Notes: generated by a model from the sequence alone, not told the origin. 64,000 bases of DNA from JALOAR01 sp041649415 (GCA_041649415.1 JBAZND010000002.1:62001-126000); one strand, 5' to 3'; counted from the first letter of the stretch, positions 13,460-21,590 are shown. Made by a program: numbers and translations.

Positions 13460-14970
13460 AATACATCATCTATTGCCGAAAATCATCGGAAGCGGAGGAT
13501 AGACAAGTATTATCTATAGACTCACAGGAGACGGAGCTTTTAAGACTGGCGGAAAGGAATAATTTAACCGTATCTAAAACCTATAAGGAATCCATGTCGG
13601 CCAAGGCACCAGGTAGGCCCATATTCGACAAAATGCTTCGGGATATAGAAAAGTCTAAGGGATCAACTCTTTTAGTTTGGAAATTGGATCGCCTGGCGAG
13701 AAATGCTCTTGATGGTGGCAAAATATCTTGGTTTATGGATCGGGGACTGGTTTCGGAAATAATTACCCCTGAAAAGACTTTTCATAATCTCTCGGACGAT
13801 AAGTTTATGATGAGCTTGGATTTCGGCATAGCAAAAAAGTATGTCGATGATCTGAGTGCTAATGTTAAGCGTGGCAATAGAGCGAAGCTTGAGCGAGGCG
13901 GCTGGCCTGGCCCTGCTCCGTTTGGCTATCTGAATAACAAAGCCGACAAAACGATTGTTTTAGACAAGAATGCGGCCAAGTATATCCGTCGTATATTCGA
14001 GCTGTATGCGCTCGGCGGATCAAGCTTAAAAGATGTAATGGAGATCATTTATAAAGATGGTTTGAGAACTCGGAATGGCGGAAAAGTGAGACGAAGCCAT
14101 ATCCATAAAATAATCAAAGATCCGTTTTATTACGGAGTGATGCTTAAGAACGGTAATTATTATCCTGGCAATCACGAACCAATAATAAGCAAAACGTTAT
14201 ACGATCAGGCTAACGATGTTTTAAGCGGAAAGATTCATAGTAAGAAACAAAAACACTTTTTCCATTTAAGAGGGTTTTTGAAATGTGAATCGTGCGGTTG
14301 CGCTCTGACGGCTACCAAAAAGAAAGGATATGATTATTACTATTGCACGAACGGCAAAGGAATTTGCGAGGAACATAAAACATATATCCGCTCCGAGAAG
14401 TTGGATGAGATGGTTTCAGAAATCTTAGGAGGCCTAAGGATTGACCCTGAGTTAATCGAAATAACTTATGAAGCGGCCAAAGAGAAAGCTGATACGGCCC
14501 AAACTTACAAGAAAGACTCTAAAGAGTCCCTTTTGGTTAGGCTAAAAAGCCTGGAGGAGCAGCAATCTAAGCTCCTAGACTCCTATTTGACAGGATCGGT
14601 CCCAGAAAGCCTTTATGCTGCCAAAATGGCCGAATTAGGCGAGGAGGTAGCTCATCTAAAGGTTCAGATAGGCAAAACGGACTCCGAGAATGAGGGGCAA
14701 GTAACTTTGGAACAGGTTAAAGATATCTTTCTATGCGCTAATAAAGCGGCAGATGAATATTTTAATGCTGATCCTGATGATAAGCGTGAAATCGTAAAAA
14801 ATTTACTTTGGAACTTTTCGGTGAAAGATCAAAAAATCGCTTCGTATCAATACAAAGAGGTGTATGACATCATCGCAAATAGACCGAAAATAACTACTTC
14901 TGCAGACTTGCTGCCGGACCTGGATTCGAACCAAGATACCATGCTCCAGAGGCATGTGTCCTACCATTAG
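13456..14970 (+). CDS. Large serine recombinase (integrase)
   Basis: The 504-residue protein has the resolvase catalytic domain with YCRKSS (Ser10), the arginine motif WKLDRLARNA, a recombinase domain (about residues 155-265, GWPGPAPFGY), a zinc ribbon (Cys277, Cys280 and two later Cys), and a coiled coil (about 350-400). Such enzymes integrate phages and elements. The last 20 codons are read out of the antisense strand of tRNA-Gln(CUG), and the stop codon is inside that tRNA gene. This is what integration at a tRNA produces. Overlaps the replication gene by 4 nt. Confidence 0.9.
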   Translation: MKYIIYCRKSSEAEDRQVLSIDSQETELLRLAERNNLTVSKTYKESMSAKAPGRPIFDKMLRDIEKSKGSTLLVWKLDRLARNALDGGKISWFMDRGLVSEIITPEKTFHNLSDDKFMMSLDFGIAKKYVDDLSANVKRGNRAKLERGGWPGPAPFGYLNNKADKTIVLDKNAAKYIRRIFELYALGGSSLKDVMEIIYKDGLRTRNGGKVRRSHIHKIIKDPFYYGVMLKNGNYYPGNHEPIISKTLYDQANDVLSGKIHSKKQKHFFHLRGFLKCESCGCALTATKKKGYDYYYCTNGKGICEEHKTYIRSEKLDEMVSEILGGLRIDPELIEITYEAAKEKADTAQTYKKDSKESLLVRLKSLEEQQSKLLDSYLTGSVPESLYAAKMAELGEEVAHLKVQIGKTDSENEGQVTLEQVKDIFLCANKAADEYFNADPDDKREIVKNLLWNFSVKDQKIASYQYKEVYDIIANRPKITTSADLLPDLDSNQDTMLQRHVSYH

Positions 14971-14981
14971 ACGATCCGGCA
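14911..14981 (-). tRNA. tRNA-Gln (anticodon CUG)
   Basis: Acceptor TGCCGGA / TCCGGCA, D arm GTCT / GGAC, anticodon stem CATGC / GCATG with loop CTCTGGA (anticodon CTG), T arm CTTGG-TTCGAAT-CCAGG, discriminator G. CCA is not encoded (CAA follows). The serine recombinase frame ends within it on the other strand, so the 3' half is the probable attachment site. Confidence 0.9.
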
Positions 14982-15002
14982 AATACCTTATTTGAACCCC
15001 GA

Positions 15003-15008
15003 TATAAT
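15003..15008 (+). promoter_or_regulatory. -10 box (TATAAT) of the superoxide dismutase gene
   Basis: TATAAT lies 17 nt before the ATG at 15026. No good -35 is found because the tRNA gene begins 22 bp upstream. No Shine-Dalgarno is evident. Confidence 0.45.
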
Positions 15009-15025
15009 ATAATTAAAGCACTAAA

Positions 15026-15616
15026 ATGGCAAAAGAAATTATTTCAAAACCTCTTGAAATTACGGCCGATTTGGATGGCATTAGCCTCAAGGCTATTACG
15101 GAGCATTTTAAGCTCTATGAGGGATATGTTAAAAAAATTAACGAGATAAGGACAAAGCTTGAAACAGCCGATAAATCTCTTGCGAATGCTACCTACAGCG
15201 AAATAGGGGAGTTGAAAAGACAAGAATCTTTTGCAATGGACGGGGTTAAGTTGCACGAAATATATTTTGGAATTCTCGGCCCGTCTAAAGCCGAGACTAG
15301 AATGGCGGAAATGATAAAGAGGGACTTTGGCTCAATAGATAATTGGATTGCTGATATGTCAGCCGCGGGACTTTCAGCAAGGGGATGGGTAATTACCTCA
15401 TACGACCTTGAGGACAAAACGCTCCATAATTACAACGCTGACGCGCACAATGTTGGGATTGTCGCCGGAACCATTCCTTTAATAACGCTCGATGTTTATG
15501 AACACGCCTATTTTATGGATTATGGAACAAACCGAAAAGGATACATTGAAGCTTTTTTCAAAAATTTGAATTGGGAAAAGATAGACGGGATATTAGAAAA
15601 CTATATTAAAGAATAA
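15026..15616 (+). CDS. Superoxide dismutase, Fe/Mn family
   Basis: The 196-residue protein disproportionates superoxide. Metal ligands fit a His in the N-terminal helix (TEHFKLYEGYVKKIN), a second in KLHEIYFGILG, and Asp/His in LDVYEHAYFMDYGTNRK. The usual DxWEHAY has Tyr for Trp and the NHxFFW segment is replaced by LHEIYF, both departures from the classical signature. No signal peptide, so cytoplasmic. The last 24 nt overlap the converging uppP gene. Confidence 0.85.
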   Translation: MAKEIISKPLEITADLDGISLKAITEHFKLYEGYVKKINEIRTKLETADKSLANATYSEIGELKRQESFAMDGVKLHEIYFGILGPSKAETRMAEMIKRDFGSIDNWIADMSAAGLSARGWVITSYDLEDKTLHNYNADAHNVGIVAGTIPLITLDVYEHAYFMDYGTNRKGYIEAFFKNLNWEKIDGILENYIKE

Positions 15617-16387
15617 CTGGTCCGCGAGGATTAAAGAACCGAGGAGGAATACGTAGAACGAGAAAACTTTCATGCTCGCGTGAGAAAAGAAATCGAGCAT
15701 AAAACGAATGGCAAAATAACTCGTGATACCAGCGACAAGTATTCCTAAAATCAAAGGCCAAATGCCGATACTCTGAAACATCGTTGCGGTTAAATTTTTC
15801 GCGTCAAACAGCGTCGAACCGATAATTGCCGGGACAGACATAAGAAAGGAAAACTTTATGGCAAAATCTTTTTTAAATCCTCTGAAAAGACCGACGGAGA
15901 TAGTAGATCCAGAACGAGAGAGGGCAGGGATGATTGCCGCGCTTTGGGCTAAACCGACAAAGAGAGCGTCCATATAAGACATACTGTCCAAGTCTTTTCC
16001 GTAGTGAATTTGTTCTTTATTTCTGTCTGCCAGAAAAAGCACAATGCCTGTGAGGATGAAACAAGGGCCGAGAAATTTACCGGAAGAGAAAGCGTATTCA
16101 AAAAAATCGTGAAAAACGACGCCAATGATAACAGCGGGAACGGTAGCAATGGCCACAAGAACGGTAAGTTTGCTAAACGGTTTTCGAATCATGTGCCAAA
16201 TTTCCCGCCAGAAAATTGCAATAACGGCCGCGAGAGTCGCCACATGCAAGACGATATCAAAAGCAAGCGCGTTCTCGTTAATGCCGAATATTTTTTGAAG
16301 AAGAACCAAATGTCCGGAGCTTGAAATCGGTAAAAATTCGGTTAATCCCTGGACAGCGCCCAAAACAATGGATTCCAAAATATTCAT
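15593..16387 (-). CDS. uppP: Undecaprenyl-diphosphatase
   Basis: The 264-residue polytopic membrane protein removes a phosphate from undecaprenyl diphosphate to recycle the lipid carrier for wall synthesis. The two family signatures are clear: VQGLTEFLPISSSGHL near the N terminus and PALSRSGSTISVG around residue 155. It starts inside the fmt stop codon (ATGA overlap at 16384-16387). Loss would block peptidoglycan synthesis, which fits the wall clusters elsewhere in the window. Confidence 0.95.
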   Translation of the reverse strand: MNILESIVLGAVQGLTEFLPISSSGHLVLLQKIFGINENALAFDIVLHVATLAAVIAIFWREIWHMIRKPFSKLTVLVAIATVPAVIIGVVFHDFFEYAFSSGKFLGPCFILTGIVLFLADRNKEQIHYGKDLDSMSYMDALFVGLAQSAAIIPALSRSGSTISVGLFRGFKKDFAIKFSFLMSVPAIIGSTLFDAKNLTATMFQSIGIWPLILGILVAGITSYFAIRFMLDFFSHASMKVFSFYVFLLGSLILADQLFFNIVF

Positions 16388-17229
16388 CGGATGATTATGG
16401 GTTTCTTACCTTCGGCTTGAATGGATTTAAGTATCAGCTTCCCGTCCACAATTTCCGCATCCAAGAGTTTCACCCTTTTGCCGTCTTTTATTGTCCAAAC
16501 ACCGGGTTCGGGAGTATAAGCCCTAATTTTTCGTTCAATGATTTTTGCCAAATCACCTGTGCCGTTTTCGGCGCGTTCTAGTTCTTTAGGTGAAACATAG
16601 GCGTCGTCGGTAGTGAATTTTTTAGTGAAAGTCGCTTCGGTTTCTTTCTGACTTTCCAATTTAAGCGAAGATGAAATTGACGGGATTATTTCCGCGACCA
16701 TATCGCTCCCTAAAATTGCGAGTCTGTCGGAAAGAGATTCGGTATTATCGTGGGAATGAATTTCCAAAGAACGTGTTGAAATAATCGGTCCATGATCCAT
16801 TTTTTCATCAATGACATACAATGTTACGCCGGTTTCTTTTAGACCGTTTAGAATGGCGGATTGAATAGGTGTTGTTCCGCGAAGTTTCGGGAGAAGGGAT
16901 GGATGGATGCCGATTGTCCCGTAACGAGGTATGTCAATCAAATTTTTCGGAAGGATTTTCCCATAAGCGGCGACAAGAAAAAAATCAGCGTTTAATTCAC
17001 GAAGTTTAGAAAGAAATTCATCATCTATTTTTTCAGGCTGAAGAACGGGAATATGAGGATTTAACTTCTGACAAGTTACTTTCGCGGGGGGTGGAGTTAC
17101 GATCTTTTTTCTCCCTTTCGGCCGATCGGGGTTTGCCACGATAGCAATTGGCGGAAAACCTTTTTCAATAAGTCTTCCTAAGACGATAGCTGCAAAGCGC
17201 GGGGTGCCGAAGAAAACGAATTTCATCAC
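16384..17229 (-). CDS. fmt: Methionyl-tRNA formyltransferase
   Basis: The 281-residue enzyme transfers a formyl group from 10-formyl-THF to Met-tRNA. The Rossmann N terminus (FFGTPRFAAIVLGRL), the formyl-binding motif with HPSLLPKLRG, and DEKMDHGPI with its catalytic Asp are present; the C-terminal OB domain is short. It pairs functionally with peptide deformylase (20832-21278). Start ATG 17229, stop overlapping uppP by 4 nt. Confidence 0.95.
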   Translation of the reverse strand: MMKFVFFGTPRFAAIVLGRLIEKGFPPIAIVANPDRPKGRKKIVTPPPAKVTCQKLNPHIPVLQPEKIDDEFLSKLRELNADFFLVAAYGKILPKNLIDIPRYGTIGIHPSLLPKLRGTTPIQSAILNGLKETGVTLYVIDEKMDHGPIISTRSLEIHSHDNTESLSDRLAILGSDMVAEIIPSISSSLKLESQKETEATFTKKFTTDDAYVSPKELERAENGTGDLAKIIERKIRAYTPEPGVWTIKDGKRVKLLDAEIVDGKLILKSIQAEGKKPIIIR

Positions 17230-17265
17230 TTATAAAGAATACTCCGATGATAGGGATTTTTGAAA

Positions 17266-17308
17266 GCCACTAATTGACTATCTTTCCGAAAATAGGTAAT
17301 TTAGTGGC
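17266..17308 (+). promoter_or_regulatory. thyA operon promoter framed by an 8-bp inverted repeat
   Basis: TTGACT (17274-17279), a 17-nt spacer and TAATTT (17297-17302) form the promoter. GCCACTAA (17266-17273) and TTAGTGGC (17301-17308) border it exactly. A dimeric repressor or a looped RNA could use the dyad. Confidence 0.55.
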
Positions 17309-17347
17309 AGGCTGATATTTAAGAAATTAATAAGGAGGATTCATCGG

Positions 17348-18280
17348 ATGAACAAAATAGCCGAAGGGATAGACTTTTCTGCTCTAAAGGGCAACCAGTA
17401 CGATTGGACGCTCGCTAGACTGCTTACGAAGGGAATAGAGGTGCCGAGTCCGCAGGGAGAATCCGCATGGCGGCTTCCTCCTGTCACTTTGGCATACGAC
17501 TTGAGGTGCGAAGGCAACGAGGCTGACAGGATTGTTTTGCCTATACCAAAGAGGGATTTTTACAAGAATGTTTTCTCCGCCATCGGTGAGATAATCGCCT
17601 TTTTCAATGGCGTGACAACTCACGAAGAACTCAAAAAGTTTGGCTGCAACTGGTGGCGGAGGTGGACTTCGAAAGAGTACTTGGAACATTGCGGACTTGA
17701 TCTCAAGCCCGGAGAATTAGGGCCCGGATCATACGGAGCGGCTCTTCACGATTTTCCAACAGCCGAAGGGATACCTTTCAACCAGGTAAGACACGTAGTG
17801 GAGCAGATAAAGGAACTTCCATATCTTCGCACACATCTTATGACTACGTGGATTCCACAGTATGTCGGAAGAGGAAAGGGAAAGAAGAGGCAAGTAGCAG
17901 TAGCTCCATGCCATGGTACGGTTATAGATTTCGTTCCAAATCTGCAAACGAATGAATTGTCGCTTTACCATGTGCAGCGTTCCGGTGATGTGCCGGTTGG
18001 CGTGGCTGGAAACATAGTCCAGTATTGCGCTTCGCTTTTGATGGCAGCGCATGTTACCGGATATAGGCCCGCTTTCTACTACCACATCATACTCGACCCT
18101 CATATGTATGAGCGACAGGTCGAACCCGTAAAGGAGTATCTCAAGCTCGAGGAAAAAGAATTTCCGCAGCTGGTTCTTAAAAACACCGGCATTACGGACA
18201 TTTTCGCTTTCCGCAACACGGATTTCGAACTGGAGAACTATCTCGAAAGGCCGGCTATCAATATGCCAACGCCGACTTAA
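17348..18280 (+). CDS. thyA: Thymidylate synthase
   Basis: The 310-residue enzyme methylates dUMP to dTMP with methylene-THF. The nucleophile is Cys188 in VAPCHGTVIDF; CNWWRRWTS and LGPGSYGAALHDF cover the dUMP and cofactor sites, and QRSGDVPVGVAGNIVQYCA is the dUMP phosphate-binding segment. A perfect AAGGAGG Shine-Dalgarno lies 9 nt before the ATG, rare in this window. It heads the unit thyA-folA-HIT. The divergence from the common ThyA type is notable, with PVGVAGNI where most have LGLPFNI. Confidence 0.9.
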   Translation: MNKIAEGIDFSALKGNQYDWTLARLLTKGIEVPSPQGESAWRLPPVTLAYDLRCEGNEADRIVLPIPKRDFYKNVFSAIGEIIAFFNGVTTHEELKKFGCNWWRRWTSKEYLEHCGLDLKPGELGPGSYGAALHDFPTAEGIPFNQVRHVVEQIKELPYLRTHLMTTWIPQYVGRGKGKKRQVAVAPCHGTVIDFVPNLQTNELSLYHVQRSGDVPVGVAGNIVQYCASLLMAAHVTGYRPAFYYHIILDPHMYERQVEPVKEYLKLEEKEFPQLVLKNTGITDIFAFRNTDFELENYLERPAINMPTPT

Positions 18281-18299
18281 TTTTGGAAGGAGAAGAAAC

Positions 18300-18824
18300 A
18301 TGTTTCATATTAGTGTTGCTATAATCGTGGCTGTCGCTAAAAACCTGATAATAGGAAAGGGCGGTGGCATTCCATGGAAACTGTCGAGCGACATGAAACG
18401 GTTTTCTCAAATAACGAAAGGCGAGGGGAACAACGCGGTGCTTATGGGGCGAAAAACTCACGAGTCTATTGGGAGAAAGCTGCATGGAAGGACAAACATT
18501 GTTCTCACGCGTCAACCGGATTATCGCGCAGCCGAAGGCTGCTATGTCGTCTATTCCTTCAGGGAGGCATTTATTCTTTGCGCTGATAAAGGCATCTCAA
18601 TGTTATTTGCCATTGGCGGCGGAGAAGTCTACGAGGCGGCGTTTGAATTTGCCACCGAACTCTACCTTACGGAAGTGGACGTTATCATTGAAGATGGAGA
18701 CGCTTCATTTCCTGAATGGAACAGGGAAGAGTGGCAGATAGACGAACTATCTGCTTTGACTAACTATCAGGAAGAAGGGGATGAATATCCGTATGACTTC
18801 AAAATCTTCAGACGTGAAGAGTAA
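18300..18824 (+). CDS. folA: Dihydrofolate reductase
   Basis: The 174-residue enzyme regenerates THF used up by ThyA. The family marks are IIGKGGGIPWKLSSDMKRF, VLMGRKTHESIGRKL and FAIGGGEVYEAAFEFATELYLTEVD. It is preceded by GGAAGGAGAAGAAAC and lies 19 nt after thyA. Its last 44 nt overlap the HIT-type gene. Cytoplasmic. Confidence 0.93.
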   Translation: MFHISVAIIVAVAKNLIIGKGGGIPWKLSSDMKRFSQITKGEGNNAVLMGRKTHESIGRKLHGRTNIVLTRQPDYRAAEGCYVVYSFREAFILCADKGISMLFAIGGGEVYEAAFEFATELYLTEVDVIIEDGDASFPEWNREEWQIDELSALTNYQEEGDEYPYDFKIFRREE

Positions 18825-19278
18825 TCCTTGTATCCTGGAAAATGCCAGAGAGGAAAGCCAACGCGAGGCGATGGGGAGGATCAATGCCAAGGGCAGGTGT
18901 AGCTTTTGTTTGGACGATCTCGGAGAAGAGCACAAGAAGCCGATCATCTACGTGGGCGAGCATTGGAAAGTAACGGAAAACCAATGGGCTTACCCGGCTT
19001 CCAAGGAGCACATTCTCATAATCTCCAAGACACACGCCACCTGCTTTGCCGATTTGCCAATAGGCGCCGGAGACGAGTTAATATGCATTGCCCACATGCT
19101 CGAGGGAATGTATAACGTGAAAAGCGGCGCGATGTGCATGAGGTTTGGAGATTCTCTCCTAAATGGCGCGAGTGTGGAGCACGTTCACGTGCACTTTCTG
19201 GTGCCTGATCCGGATAAAGAGGAGGCTCTCTTTTTTTGGATTGACCGGAAAGGTAAAAAAATAACCCCCATCAGTTAG
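18781..19278 (+). CDS. HIT-superfamily protein
   Basis: The 165-residue protein has the histidine triad EHVHVHFLVPD near residue 140, a CSFCLD pair at about 40-43 and the strand KEHILIISKTHATCF. HIT proteins hydrolyse nucleotide phosphoramidates or AMP conjugates. The start at 18781 has AGAAGGGG upstream but overlaps folA by 44 nt; internal starts (at MTSKSSD or MGRINAK) are possible. It is the third gene of the thymidylate unit and its stop is inside the terminator loop. Confidence 0.8.
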   Translation: MNIRMTSKSSDVKSNPCILENAREESQREAMGRINAKGRCSFCLDDLGEEHKKPIIYVGEHWKVTENQWAYPASKEHILIISKTHATCFADLPIGAGDELICIAHMLEGMYNVKSGAMCMRFGDSLLNGASVEHVHVHFLVPDPDKEEALFFWIDRKGKKITPIS

Positions 19279-19291
19279 ATGGGGGTTTCTT
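19263..19291. terminator. Two-way terminator between the HIT gene and the deaminase
   Basis: Ten-bp stem AACCCCCATC / GATGGGGGTT, loop AGTTA, then TCTTTT. The HIT stop TAG (19276-19278) and the last codon of the converging deaminase fall in the hairpin. Confidence 0.75.
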
Positions 19292-20114
19292 TTAATTTCA
19301 CTATTTCGATGCCTTTCTCCGCGAAAATGCGTTTTGCATCTAGTCTTGAATATCCTCCAGCAACATAGAGCGTTTTGATGTCCAGTCGCGAGAGAAGATT
19401 GGCGCAAGGAGGACAAGGGAAAGCGTCAACGAATATTTCTGCTCCTTTCAAACTTATACCGGTTTTTGCCGCTTTTGCGACGAGAGCCGCTTCGGCGTGA
19501 ATGGAGGTGGAAAATTCGATGTGTTCTCCTGCATGAAATACGGTTCTCGGGTCGCCCGAATAATAAGGCTCGAGTTCGGTGGGCAGATGACAGTTGTGAG
19601 CGAAGATTAAGATTTCTCCGTCACGGAACGCGACCGCTCCAATCTGGCGCCACCAGTCTGAAGAACGCTCGCTCTCATACCTTGCCTTTTCAACTATTAT
19701 GGACAAGAATTCCGTCTTATCCATCTCTCGATCCCAGAAAACCTCTTCCTGCCTGAGCACGTTGAAGTTGTTCCAACGCAGGAAAAGGCGATGGAAGGAA
19801 ATGTTCTTCTCCGGAATAAATTTGGCGATTTCAAGAGAAATATCTTCCATCGGCATGATAAGAGGTTTCTCATAAGACTTGACTATAATTGTTTCCATGT
19901 TTGCCAGTCTTATTTCTGAGAAGATGCCAAACGAATCAAGAGCGGGGATTATCTCTTCGGAAGATAACGCGCGCATATCGCGCCAGATATACTCGATTCT
20001 GTCGGTAATGGATTTGTCGGGAATAAGCAATAGGCCATCTTTGCCGTGTTCTCTGAAGAACTCCAGATATCCGCGATGAATAACCGGGACATACGCGACG
20101 ATCGTGTTCGTCAT
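19275..20114 (-). CDS. dCMP/cytidine deaminase-type protein with N-terminal nucleotidyltransferase-like domain
   Basis: Residues about 145-279 form a zinc deaminase domain of dCMP deaminase type: SSDWWRQIGAVAFRDGEIL, IHAEAALVAKAA (HAE) and FPCPPCANLL (PCxxC). Residues 1-140 are an extra domain starting with VAYVPVIHRGYLEFFREHG, which resembles the strand and H-x-G-H turn of cytidylyltransferase-like proteins but lacks the HIGH motif (HRGY instead). It would supply dUMP to ThyA encoded opposite. It overlaps the neighbouring nucleotidyltransferase stop-start by 4 nt. Confidence 0.8.
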   Translation of the reverse strand: MTNTIVAYVPVIHRGYLEFFREHGKDGLLLIPDKSITDRIEYIWRDMRALSSEEIIPALDSFGIFSEIRLANMETIIVKSYEKPLIMPMEDISLEIAKFIPEKNISFHRLFLRWNNFNVLRQEEVFWDREMDKTEFLSIIVEKARYESERSSDWWRQIGAVAFRDGEILIFAHNCHLPTELEPYYSGDPRTVFHAGEHIEFSTSIHAEAALVAKAAKTGISLKGAEIFVDAFPCPPCANLLSRLDIKTLYVAGGYSRLDAKRIFAEKGIEIVKLKETPI

Positions 20115-20719
20115 TGTTTGCCTCCAAGCAGCTCGTCGAAAATAGAGTTTATTCTCACTCTTGCATCGGCCAGCTTCTCGGTGATCAATTTGTGTATTCT
20201 TCCGGTCGTCGAGGTTTCCGCTTGAGGGGGAAGAACAAAAACATCTTCAGCCCATTCTTTGATGTCTTCGATCATTTTCTCCCGGCCTCCCTCATATATG
20301 ACGTTGGTTGATTCCGAGAGAATGATAAAGTCGGCTCTGATAGTCTGGGCCAGATTCCAATTGAACTCTTTCTCTTCTTTGATGATGACGTAATCCACGT
20401 CTTCGTCGTAGGCAACCACTTCAGCCCTCTCGTCTTGGGAAACTACCGGACGATATGGGCCTTTTCGCATTCTGACTTCATCGTCGCTGTCCACTCCGAC
20501 AACGAGAACGATATCTTCTCTGCCTTTGCTCGTCTTTTCGGCTACGGCCTCGATGGCAGAAAGGAAATAACGGCAATGTCCGATATGGAACATATCGAAC
20601 GTTCCGCTCAAAAAGATGATTTTCTTTCCGAGCACCTTGTGGGCGCTGATCATTTCAGCGAGTTTGTTGTATCCGGAGATAATTTTTTTCTCCTTTCTCC
20701 TGACAAGCGCATTGTCCAT
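20111..20719 (-). CDS. Cytidylyltransferase-like nucleotidyltransferase
   Basis: The 202-residue protein has the HIGH motif in SGTFDMFHIGHCRYF, the strand VLVVGVDSDDEVRMRKG, and the C-terminal TSTTGRIHK, where the family has ISTSxI. Relatives include HldE-type and glycerol-phosphate cytidylyltransferases. The acceptor substrate is not readable. The gene is coupled (4-nt overlap) to the deaminase, whose N-terminal domain looks like a decayed relative. Shine-Dalgarno AAAGGGTG upstream. Confidence 0.75.
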   Translation of the reverse strand: MDNALVRRKEKKIISGYNKLAEMISAHKVLGKKIIFLSGTFDMFHIGHCRYFLSAIEAVAEKTSKGREDIVLVVGVDSDDEVRMRKGPYRPVVSQDERAEVVAYDEDVDYVIIKEEKEFNWNLAQTIRADFIILSESTNVIYEGGREKMIEDIKEWAEDVFVLPPQAETSTTGRIHKLITEKLADARVRINSIFDELLGGKQ

Positions 20720-20767
20720 TGATTATCACCCTTTCCAAATATTCAAAATTTAACGACCGATGCCTAA

Positions 20768-20804
20768 AAACTAATGCACCCTAACCGAGGTGTCAATTTT
20801 GACA
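20768..20804 (-). promoter_or_regulatory. Promoter with palindromic -35 in front of the nucleotidyltransferase gene
   Basis: Minus-strand TTGACA (20791-20796), a 17-nt spacer, TAGTTT (20768-20773). The -35 is half of the perfect palindrome TGTCAATTTTGACA (20791-20804), which looks like an operator or back-to-back -35 boxes. Confidence 0.5.
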
Positions 20805-20831
20805 ATAGATTTGGATTCGTGTCTATGGCTT

Positions 20832-21278
20832 TTAAAGATAATCCGTTATTAATTTTCCGTTCAGATGGTCGGTTTCGTGCTGAAAAATTCTTGCGAGGAC
20901 GCCGAAAGCCTTGATTTTCAATTTTTTGCCGTTTTTATCTTCGGCTTCAAGGGTAATTGTCTCAGAGCGGGGGACTTCAACAATCACATCAGGGACGCTT
21001 AAGCATCCTTCTTCCATCACTGATATTTTCTCCGAAGATTTTGTAATTCGCGGATTGAAAATAACGTAAAACTTTTTGTCGTATTCAGCGACAAAAAGCC
21101 GCCAATTTAAACCCACTTGATTTGACGAAAGACCAACGCCGTCGTTTGACTTCATTGTTTTTCTCATTTCAGCGATAATTGTCTTGATTTCGTCGGCGCC
21201 GTGTTTTTTGAAATCAAAATTGGGCGTTTTACGCTTTAGGATTTTTCGATTTTTGCTTTTTATCGTGACGATTTCCAT
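20832..21278 (-). CDS. def: Peptide deformylase
   Basis: The 148-residue metalloenzyme removes the formyl group from nascent proteins. All three motifs are present: GVGLSSNQVG, EGCLS with the metal Cys, and QHETDHLNG with two His ligands and the catalytic Glu. It is short at the C terminus, ending soon after motif 3. Its first 50 nt overlap the preceding 105-residue gene. Confidence 0.95.
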   Translation of the reverse strand: MEIVTIKSKNRKILKRKTPNFDFKKHGADEIKTIIAEMRKTMKSNDGVGLSSNQVGLNWRLFVAEYDKKFYVIFNPRITKSSEKISVMEEGCLSVPDVIVEVPRSETITLEAEDKNGKKLKIKAFGVLARIFQHETDHLNGKLITDYL

Positions 21279-21546
21279 TTGTCTTAAAAGAAAGGCGCCA
21301 GATTCTCATAAAGTAAGCTCCTTTATTTTTAACGCGAGGATTTTCGGCGATGGACTTTGCCATATATAGCATCTTTTCGCCGTTTTCTTCACGCGCCATT
21401 TTAATATAAAGAGATTTATGATTGTTGTCGCCTAAAGCGTCCGCAACCATCAGGCCGATCATTTGGTGCCGCGAATGAATGCGAGATTTTTTCGCCCGCT
21501 CGCGTATTTTATCAAGGTAAGCGTTAAATTGCGGCTTATTTTCCAC
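21229..21546 (-). CDS. Hypothetical basic protein upstream of def
   Basis: The 105-residue protein is helical and basic, with a Lys/Arg-rich end (NRHDKKQKSKNPKA). It starts with ATG 21546 after a good AGGAGG. The pattern RHQMIGLMVADALGDNNHKSLYIKMARE is not assigned to a family here. It overlaps def by 50 nt and probably shares its transcript. Confidence 0.55.
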   Translation of the reverse strand: MENKPQFNAYLDKIRERAKKSRIHSRHQMIGLMVADALGDNNHKSLYIKMAREENGEKMLYMAKSIAENPRVKNKGAYFMRIWRLSFKTNGNRHDKKQKSKNPKA

Positions 21547-21576
21547 CTCCTAATTACGCCATAATTTAAAGCGAAT

Positions 21577-21590
21577 GTCAATTAATTGAC
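21577..21590. promoter_or_regulatory. Palindrome with back-to-back -35 boxes between divergent genes
   Basis: GTCAATTAATTGAC is a perfect 14-bp palindrome; extended by a base it gives TTGACA on the minus strand (17 nt before CGTAAT) and TTGACT on the plus strand. It lies in the 88-bp gap between the def operon and the S41 protease operon. Confidence 0.45.
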
